Assembly: GCA_021849765.1 (NCBI GenBank) | Contig: JAJZSM010000118.1 | Location: 1 to 5,391 of the forward strand | Direction of reading: 5' to 3' | DNA length: 5,391 nt | Source: Actinomycetes bacterium | GTDB taxonomy: Bacteria > Actinomycetota > Acidimicrobiia > Acidimicrobiales > RAAP-2 | In this document: positions 1 through 4,337 of the stretch, in pieces | Layout: each line of letters starts with the position of its first letter | Numbering within the stretch: the first letter of the stretch is position 1 | The notes under the pieces: model-generated | Told to the model about the DNA's origin: nothing | Database searches by the model: none | The model's input: only the letters and a program-made list of their open reading frames with translations | Position numbers and translations under genes: made by a program

Positions 1-893
1 TCTGGGCGCACGTGCAGGCCCGCCTCGCGAGCTCGTCGCGTGTTCAGACTGAGCAACGAGTGGGCGTCGCCCGGTCCCTCCCAGAGTGGCAGGTCACCAG
101 GGCCGACCCCCGCGTCGATAAGGCGCTGTCCGTCCACCCAACGCAAGCGGGTTCCCGATGGCCCGACAGCCGCGACCACCGCATCCAAAAAGTCGCCGAA
201 GGTGAACGGCGGCGGCGGTCCGGCCACGTGAAAGATCCCTCCCGAGGTCCCGGCCCGCGTCACGACGAAATCGGCGAGGTCGCGCACGTCGATTACCTGA
301 AACGGATTGGCCCGCGGCCCCGGGGCCAGCACGTCGCCGCCGCGAGCGATGCGTTCGACCCACCACGTGAAGCGGTAGGTGTGGTCGAAGGGCCCGGCGA
401 CGTAGGTCGGGCGAATGATCGTGGGCTCCACGCCGTTCCACGACGAACCGCCCGGACCGAATCCTTCCTGGGTGGCGACCTCGCAGAGATACTTGAGGCC
501 GCCGTAGGTCGCGGAGTTCACGACCTCGGTCGAGGGATCCTCCAGGGTCACCACAGGCGCGTCTTCGGTGTCGAGCGTCGCGGTACGCGGCTCGTACACC
601 GAGATCGACGAGACGTGCACGTAATGGCCCCCACGCCCCGCGAGGGCCCGCGCGAGACTGGAGACCTGTCGCGGCACGTACGCCGAGGAGTCGAACGTGA
701 CGTCGTACTCTCCCTCGAGAGACGCCAAGTCGGCGTCGACGTTGCGATCCCCCAGGATGTTCACCACCCCATCGAACAACCCAGGATTGGTCTTGCCCCG
801 GTGAAAGATCGTGACCTGATCGCCGCGCGCGAGAAAGGCCTCGACCACCGCACGACCAACGAACTGCGTACCTCCGATGACCAGGACTCTCAT
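1..893 (-). CDS. NAD-dependent epimerase/dehydratase family reductase (extended SDR), C-terminus cut off by the window edge
   Basis: This frame is open from an ATG at 891-893 to the left edge, giving 297 codons without a stop. The N-terminus MRVLVIGGTQFVGRA is a Rossmann fold with the glycine motif GGTQFVG at residues 7-13, which binds NAD(P). Further extended-SDR signs follow: the strand YVHVSSISVYEP (residues 91-102, with the catalytic-type Ser), the Tyr-x3-Lys pair at Y130 and K134, the substrate-side segment IIRPTYVAGP (159-168), and FQVIDVRDLADF (198-209). The family is known to act on nucleotide sugars or related carbonyl/hydroxyl substrates in the cytoplasm; the substrate here cannot be read. 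Relatives run to about 330 residues, so roughly 30-40 are missing. It is divergent from the lipoprotein gene. No good ribosome binding site precedes the ATG, so the start rests on the motif beginning at residue 3. The overlapping plus-strand frame at 12-953 and the minus frame at 94-936 are Arg-rich shadows. Confidence 0.9.
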   Translation of the reverse strand, partial: MRVLVIGGTQFVGRAVVEAFLARGDQVTIFHRGKTNPGLFDGVVNILGDRNVDADLASLEGEYDVTFDSSAYVPRQVSSLARALAGRGGHYVHVSSISVYEPRTATLDTEDAPVVTLEDPSTEVVNSATYGGLKYLCEVATQEGFGPGGSSWNGVEPTIIRPTYVAGPFDHTYRFTWWVERIARGGDVLAPGPRANPFQVIDVRDLADFVVTRAGTSGGIFHVAGPPPPFTFGDFLDAVVAAVGPSGTRLRWVDGQRLIDAGVGPGDLPLWEGPGDAHSLLSLNTRRAREAGLHVRP

Positions 894-1000
894 GGGCGAA
901 TACTGTCACACAATCGCAATACTCCCGCGCTCGCACCCTCGGTACGCTTTTGACAACGGGAGATCGTTGCGGGCGGTGGCCGGCCCCGCGAAGGAGTCAC
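894..1000. promoter_or_regulatory. Divergent intergenic spacer between the SDR and lipoprotein genes
   Basis: These 107 bp separate two divergently read genes and so must hold the lipoprotein promoter and probably the SDR promoter. On the plus strand a perfect TTGACA lies at 950-955, but nothing resembling a -10 hexamer follows at 16-19 bp spacing. On the minus strand, AT-richer steps (TATTGC near 916-921 and TATTCG near 899-904) are the only -10-like words, and neither has a matching -35. The assignment is positional, with no specific promoter supported. Confidence 0.3.
991..996 (+). promoter_or_regulatory. Ribosome binding site that sets the lipoprotein start
   Basis: AAGGAG lies 4 bases before GTG 1001. 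This supports 1001 as the start rather than the in-frame TTG at 950, which would add 17 non-conserved residues in front of a clean lipoprotein signal peptide. Confidence 0.75.
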
Positions 1001-1561
1001 GTGGCACGTATCAGGGGACTTCTCCTGAGCATTCTCATTGGTGGCGTTGTCCTCGCCGCGTGTGGGGCCGCGTCGACGCCGCCGCCGTCGAGCTCCCCGC
1101 AGTCGCTTCCTCGATGTACGAGCACGGATCTACGCGTCGAGATCGGCGTCGCCAACGTGGCGATGGGGCACGTGGGCCAGCAGATTCGCCTAAAGAACGT
1201 GTCGCGGGGGTCGTGCACGCTCAGGGGCTACCCACGACTGCAGATGCTCAACGCTGCGGGCGCTCCAATCACAACCCGACTGCATGTTGGAGCCGACTAC
1301 ATCGTGCCGCCGATCCCGGTGCAGACCGTCACCCTCGCCCCGGGAGGCGCCGCAGGCTTCCTCGTGGGCTACGAAAGCGCCACGGGATTCCAATCGCTCA
1401 CGTGTCCAACCTCGAGCACGATCAGCATCTATCCGCCCCACGACACAACGGCGCTACGCGTGCACTGGCACCTCGCCCCCTACGGGGGGAGCGTGACCGC
1501 CCTGCGCTGCGGGATCCTGACCGTGTCACCGATCGCGCGAATCTCTCAGCTTGGTCAGTAG
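1001..1561 (+). CDS. DUF4232 domain lipoprotein
   Basis: The 186-residue product begins with a lipoprotein signal peptide: VARIRG, a hydrophobic stretch (residues 7-20), then the lipobox L18-A19-A20-C21. It should be exported, lipidated on Cys21 and held on the outer face of the membrane. A Ser/Pro/Thr-rich linker (22-38) leads into a domain matching DUF4232: CTSTDLRVEI (39-48), MGHVGQQIRLKN (55-66), SCTLRGYPRLQ (71-81), and late Cys135 and Cys170. The four cysteines after the lipobox (39, 72, 135, 170) could form two disulphides, as is usual in this actinobacterial family. The family has no established biochemical function. The gene is divergent from the SDR gene, and its last 7 bases overlap the end of the convergent small membrane protein gene. 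An internal start is unlikely given the ribosome binding site and lipobox. Confidence 0.88.
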   Translation: MARIRGLLLSILIGGVVLAACGAASTPPPSSSPQSLPRCTSTDLRVEIGVANVAMGHVGQQIRLKNVSRGSCTLRGYPRLQMLNAAGAPITTRLHVGADYIVPPIPVQTVTLAPGGAAGFLVGYESATGFQSLTCPTSSTISIYPPHDTTALRVHWHLAPYGGSVTALRCGILTVSPIARISQLGQ

Positions 1562-1773
1562 TTTGAGCGTGTCGACCAGTACCGATACACGGCGATGAAT
1601 GTCCAGATCCCCTCGACGACGCCGAAGGGCCACGCCCCGGAGAAGAAGCCGTAGACGCTCGAGAGCGCACAGCCCAACGCGAACGCCAATATGAAGCGCC
1701 GCGAACGCGATTCGAGCGCGTACATCGTCATCATGAACGTCAGAGCCACCACGCCGAAGATCGTTAGTCCCAC
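1555..1773 (-). CDS. Small hydrophobic membrane protein of unknown function
   Basis: This 72-residue product has about three hydrophobic segments: residues 2-19, 28-44 and 48-66, the last containing WPFGVVEGIWTFIAVYRYW. The charged ESRSRR segment (21-26) between the first two fits a cytoplasmic loop. The run of Gly-x-x-(S/A)-WPFGVVE-x-IW is a pattern I recall from small uncharacterised membrane proteins of Actinobacteria, but I cannot name the family. The GTG at 1771-1773 is the only start after an in-frame TAG at 1783-1785, apart from internal Met codons at residues 14-15 that would remove the first helix. The ribosome binding site is weak (GAGTGA, 4 bases before the start). The gene is convergent with the lipoprotein gene and shares 7 bp with its 3' end. 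No function is assigned. Confidence 0.72.
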   Translation of the reverse strand: MGLTIFGVVALTFMMTMYALESRSRRFILAFALGCALSSVYGFFSGAWPFGVVEGIWTFIAVYRYWSTRSNY

Positions 1774-2124
1774 GAAGTCACTCTAGGAAGGACCACTCCA
1801 CGACCCCGGCCACTAGCGTGAAGGAGTGGCTTCGACGTGCGGACTCGGACGACTCCTCAGTGGCGGCGCGATGGGCTACCTTGGCGCCAGCCCCTTTCAC
1901 AGCACGTTCATTAACGTGATGGGCGCCGCAGTAGGCGTCGGTGCGGTCTACGTGTGGACGAGGTGGCTAGGCCATGCGACCATTTGCAACGTCGCCGCGC
2001 CCCACCACGCCGCGGAGCGCAACGTAGTGGAGCGCGAGCGCGCCTCGGAACACTCCGTCTAGCGTCACGCCAGTGGGGCCGGGCGATTGCGCGTTGTCGC
2101 CGGCCGGTCTGATTGACTGGTGCG
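1774..2124. other. 351-bp stretch without a confident gene
   Basis: This stretch lies between the starts of the divergent small membrane protein gene and the cation transporter gene. It contains a weak membrane ORF (1826-2062, listed separately). An inverted repeat is present: CCACTCC at 1793-1799 and GGAGTGG at 1823-1829, with a 23-base loop; its right arm overlaps an AAGGAG word at 1821-1826. An 8-bp palindrome CCGGCCGG falls around 2100-2106 just before the transporter. I see no RNA gene, terminator or clear promoter. Confidence 0.4.
1826..2062 (+). CDS. Doubtful small membrane ORF, possibly the back half of a frame-disrupted gene
   Basis: The frame encodes 78 residues from GTG 1826 or 63 from ATG 1871. 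The middle looks like a real membrane segment: GYLGASPFHSTFINVMG followed by AAVGVGAVYVWTRW (within residues 17-47). The tail after it is Arg/His/Glu-rich and not protein-like. GTG 1826 overlaps the AAGGAG word, so it cannot be served by it, and ATG 1871 has only a weak GGCGG upstream. The first residues from 1826 also look non-coding. By contrast, an overlapping frame from GTG 1818 to TGA 1917-1919 starts with VKEWLRRADSDDSSVAARWA, which looks like a genuine soluble N-terminus. A shift of -1 near 1892-1898 (C CCT TTC) would join the two. The options are a decayed gene, a programmed frameshift, a sequencing error, or chance. The function is unknown. Confidence 0.35.
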   Translation: MASTCGLGRLLSGGAMGYLGASPFHSTFINVMGAAVGVGAVYVWTRWLGHATICNVAAPHHAAERNVVERERASEHSV

Positions 2125-2715
2125 GTGACATCGACGAACCACGTGCGCCGAGGACTCGCACTTGAGTACCTGACACTCGCCTGGAACGTCGTGGGCGTGG
2201 TCTATCTCGCGTTCGCCGCGTTCGCCGCACACTCGGTGGCCCTGGCGGGGTTCGGATTCGACACGCTCGTCGAGATCGGCGCGTCAACAGTCGTCGTCTG
2301 GGAGCTGCGTAACGTCCACGGCGAGCGCCAGCGCGCCGCACTACGTCTTATCGGAATCGCCTTTATCGTTCTCAGCGTCTACCTCGTGGTTCTCACCTCG
2401 CTGGCCTTTGCCCGCCACGTCCACCCGCACCACTCCCCGGCCGGCATCGCGTGGACATCCCTGACCGCGGTCGCGATGTTCGCCCTCGCCTACGGCAAGT
2501 CGCGCACGGGACGCGTCCTCAACAACCAGGTGTTGCTCACCGAGGGGAGGGTGACGTTCGTCGACGGCATGCTCTCGGTCGCCGTACTCGTCGGCCTGAC
2601 GGCTAACGCCCTGCTTGGGTGGTGGTGGGCTGACCCCGCCGCAGGACTGATCATTGTCTACTACTCAGTGCGCGAATCGCGCGAAGCCTTCGCCCACTAC
2701 CGAGCGGCGAGCTGA
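2125..2715 (+). CDS. Cation diffusion facilitator-like transporter, transmembrane domain only
   Basis: The 196-residue product is almost wholly membrane domain with about six helices, and it resembles the CDF (cation efflux) transmembrane domain found in short actinobacterial cation transporters. Signs are LALEYLTLAWNVVG (11-24, helix 1), GFGFDTLVEIGAS (42-54, helix 2, with D46 and E50 in place of the usual D-x3-D), a His-rich loop HVHPHH (98-103), TEGRVTFVDGMLS (139-151, helix 5, with D147), and the helix 6 pattern WWWADPAAGLIIVYYSVRE. The canonical CDF His four residues before the helix 5 Asp is a Val (V143) here; E140 may replace it. There is no C-terminal cytoplasmic domain, as is usual for this short type. 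The likely role is export of a divalent metal from the cytoplasm, but the metal is unknown. The start is uncertain: GTG 2125, TTG 2113 and GTG 2143 are all in frame and none has a clear ribosome binding site. Confidence 0.82.
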   Translation: MTSTNHVRRGLALEYLTLAWNVVGVVYLAFAAFAAHSVALAGFGFDTLVEIGASTVVVWELRNVHGERQRAALRLIGIAFIVLSVYLVVLTSLAFARHVHPHHSPAGIAWTSLTAVAMFALAYGKSRTGRVLNNQVLLTEGRVTFVDGMLSVAVLVGLTANALLGWWWADPAAGLIIVYYSVRESREAFAHYRAAS

Positions 2716-3851
2716 ACACGTCGCTCGCGCGTCCTCACGCACGCCGGATCGTCGCCCAAGACGTCGCCCGTGCGTGCATAGGCGCGCGCTCGCGACCCTC
2801 CGCACAGGCGCGCGTAGGCGCACTGCCCGCACACCCCGTGAAGGTCACCCGCGCGCAGCGAGGTCAACAGCTCGCTGTCGAGGTAGATCTCGCTCAGTAA
2901 CCGCTCGCGCACATTTCCAAGCGTGACAGGCAGGAAGCCTGAGGCGTGGACCGATCCGTCGTAGCCGACGAAGACGATGCCGCGGCCGTCTCCAGTGGCG
3001 AGCGTCGCACTTTGGCCCCGCACGTCGGCACGCCGCTCCCCGAGCTTGGCGCTGAGGTCGCGATAGAGATGACCAAGCGAGAACGCCGACGCCGGATCGT
3101 CGGCGGCCAGTTCGAGTCGCTCCGCCTGCACCCGACGAAAAAATGGCGCCTCCACCGTGCGCACGGTCATGCCACGGTTGGTGACGTCGACGAGGAAGTG
3201 GCACACGTCCTCGGCGTCCTCGGCGCTCACTTCTTCGATCTCGGTTCCCCGTCCCACTCCGACGAGGAAGAAGACTTCCCAGATGGCGACGCCAAGGTTC
3301 TCGATCAACCGTGCGATGTCGGCCAACTCGTGGGCGTTTCGCCGCATCACGGTCGTGTTCACCTGAAGTCGAAAGCCCATCTCGACGAGCATCGCCAGTG
3401 CGGCGAGCGTGTCGTCAAAATGTCCCGGGATGCCTCGCAGTGAATCGTGCGACGTCGCGTTCGAGCCGTCAAGGCTGATCGAGACACTGCGCACGCCTCG
3501 CTCGAACAGGCCCGTCATCGCCTCGCGGGTCAGGCGGGGCGTGACCGAGGGTGCCACGCCCACGCGCAGTCCCGACTGCGTCGCGTGCGAGACGAGTTCG
3601 TAGAGGTCCTCACGCTCGAAACAGTCACCGCCGGTGAAGACGACAATGGGTCGCGGTGCGGGCATCGCCGCGATTTCATCGAGCAGGGCGATTCCTTCGT
3701 CGTGGGTCAGTTCTCCCGGCAGGGCTGTCTTCTGGGCGGAGGCCCGGCAGTGGCGACACGCGAGCGAACACGCTTTCGTAGTCTCCCAGAACACAAGGTG
3801 CGGTGCCTGTTCGTAGCGCGCCAGAGTCTTGGCCAACGTCCGTTCCTTCAC
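2697..3851 (-). CDS. Radical SAM/SPASM domain protein, resembling the BA_1875 type (TIGR04053)
   Basis: The 384-residue product opens with APHLVFWETTKACSLACRHC, where C28-x3-C32-x2-C35 binds the 4Fe-4S cluster that cleaves S-adenosylmethionine. The rest of the radical SAM barrel is recognisable: FTGGD (72-76, SAM amino group contact), a PSVTPRLT strand (101-108), SISLDGS (124-130), and LQVNTTVMRRN further on. The C-terminal part carries a SPASM/twitch-like cluster site: C341-x2-C344-x5-C350 and C371, within GVCGQCAYARLCGGSRARAY and DDPAC. This arrangement, with VFWETT before the cysteines and GGSRARAYA after, matches my memory of TIGR04053; relatives include the AhbC/AhbD haem enzymes and peptide-modifying SPASM proteins. 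The substrate is unknown, and no precursor peptide is visible nearby. GTG 3851 has a good ribosome binding site. Its last 19 bp overlap the convergent transporter gene. Confidence 0.9.
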   Translation of the reverse strand: MKERTLAKTLARYEQAPHLVFWETTKACSLACRHCRASAQKTALPGELTHDEGIALLDEIAAMPAPRPIVVFTGGDCFEREDLYELVSHATQSGLRVGVAPSVTPRLTREAMTGLFERGVRSVSISLDGSNATSHDSLRGIPGHFDDTLAALAMLVEMGFRLQVNTTVMRRNAHELADIARLIENLGVAIWEVFFLVGVGRGTEIEEVSAEDAEDVCHFLVDVTNRGMTVRTVEAPFFRRVQAERLELAADDPASAFSLGHLYRDLSAKLGERRADVRGQSATLATGDGRGIVFVGYDGSVHASGFLPVTLGNVRERLLSEIYLDSELLTSLRAGDLHGVCGQCAYARLCGGSRARAYARTGDVLGDDPACVRTRERRVQLAAR

Positions 3852-3858
3852 CGCACAC

Positions 3859-3867
3859 CCACCTCTT
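3859..3867 (-). promoter_or_regulatory. Ribosome binding site of the radical SAM gene
   Basis: On the minus strand AAGAGGTGG lies 7 bases before the GTG at 3849-3851. The purine-rich AGAGGTGG core and the spacing support this GTG as the start, and the conserved radical SAM region begins about 17 residues later. Confidence 0.6.
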
Positions 3868-3942
3868 GGGAATCGGTCACCACACCGCTCCCGCTCTCCG
3901 CTTCTCGGTTAACTCCATCCAACACGCCGACACCCATTGACC

Positions 3943-3960
3943 ACTAGGGCCGAAGGTCAG
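3943..3960 (-). promoter_or_regulatory. Possible DosR/DevR (OsdR)-like operator upstream of the radical SAM gene
   Basis: The minus strand reads CTGACCTTCGGCCCTAGT about 92 bases before the GTG. Its core GACCTTCGGCCC is an imperfect inverted repeat (GACC/GGCC around a short centre). It is close to the GGGACTTTCGGCCCT-like boxes bound by the dormancy/hypoxia regulator DosR in mycobacteria and its relatives in other Actinobacteria. A GTTAAC word 29 bp downstream (3908-3913) is the only AT-rich candidate for a -10 region. The match is by eye from memory of the consensus, and no regulator gene is in the window. Confidence 0.35.
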
Positions 3961-3985
3961 ACGTGCCTGGCGATCAGCAAAAACG

Positions 3986-4309
3986 TCAAGCGAGGGATTC
4001 GGCGATCACCGCGGTGCCGTAGGCGAGGATCTCCTGGAACGTGCCGGCCAACTCGTTGGAGTCGTAGCGCATGGCCACCACCGCCGTCGCGCCCAGTGCC
4101 GCGGCGCTCTCGCTGAGACGCTCCAGGGCCTCGGAGCGGGCCTCCTGGAGCTGCTTGGTCAAGCCGCGCAACTCACCGCCGCCGAGGGCCTTGAGGGACG
4201 CCCCGAGCTGGGCGCCCACGTTGCGGGTACGCACAGTCAGTCCGTTCACCTCGCCGAGGACCTTGGTGATGCGCCAGCCGGCCAGTTCGTTGGTCGTCAC
4301 GATGAGCAT
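3986..4309 (-). CDS. YbjQ/UPF0145 family protein
   Basis: The 107-residue product starts MLIVTTNELAGWRITKVLG and has the family layout: a first strand pair leading to NGLTVRTRNVGAQLGA (22-37), a central amphipathic helix (about 45-70, QLQEARSEALERLSESAA), then GATAVVAMRYDS (73-84) and the closing EILAYGTAVIAE (93-104). Members are about 105 residues and form small pentameric rings; the Pfam name suggests heavy-metal binding, but the function is not established. The product is soluble, with no signal peptide. I chose ATG 4307-4309 because AAAGG at 4317-4321 precedes it by 7 bases and the family N-terminus begins there; a GTG at 4351 would add 14 residues and overlap the upstream gene. It lies 28 bp downstream of the carboxyltransferase gene and is probably co-transcribed with it. 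Confidence 0.87.
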   Translation of the reverse strand: MLIVTTNELAGWRITKVLGEVNGLTVRTRNVGAQLGASLKALGGGELRGLTKQLQEARSEALERLSESAAALGATAVVAMRYDSNELAGTFQEILAYGTAVIAESLA

Positions 4310-4316
4310 GTCGCCG

Positions 4317-4321
4317 CCTTT
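4317..4321 (-). promoter_or_regulatory. Ribosome binding site that sets the YbjQ start
   Basis: AAAGG (within GAAAGGCGG on the minus strand) lies 7 bases before ATG 4309, inside the 28-bp gap after the carboxyltransferase stop. It favours this ATG over the upstream in-frame GTG. Confidence 0.6.
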
Positions 4322-4337
4322 CGTCTCGGAGCCGACG

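Noticed and set aside
94..936. Minus-strand open frame of 280 codons
   Set aside because: It overlaps the SDR gene in another frame on the same strand and is extremely Arg-rich; no family resemblance.
12..953. Plus-strand open frame of 313 codons
   Set aside because: It is Arg/Asp/His-rich with no recognisable motif and lies antisense to the well-supported SDR gene; its openness follows from GC-rich codon bias.
950..955. Perfect TTGACA as a -35 box for the lipoprotein gene
   Set aside because: No -10-like hexamer at 16-19 bp spacing (GC-rich throughout), so I do not call it a promoter on its own.
2087..2115. TTGCGC and TGATTG at 17 bp spacing before the transporter, as a promoter for a leaderless message
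   Set aside because: The -10 word matches the consensus at only one position; too weak to call.
1967..2341. Minus-strand open frame of 124 codons, Arg-rich
   Set aside because: It is antisense to the start of the transporter gene and has the composition of a shadow frame.
2946..3443. Plus-strand open frame of 165 codons
   Set aside because: It is antisense to the radical SAM gene, with no motif or ribosome binding site worth reporting.
3979..3983. T-run just after the YbjQ stop as an intrinsic terminator
   Set aside because: The T-run (minus strand) has no adjacent stem-loop; the nearby CACCGCGGTG palindrome is loopless and inside the coding region.
3969..4008. Direct repeat GGCGATCA (3971-3978 region and about 30 bp later)
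   Set aside because: Two copies of an 8-base word, one inside the YbjQ coding end; likely chance.
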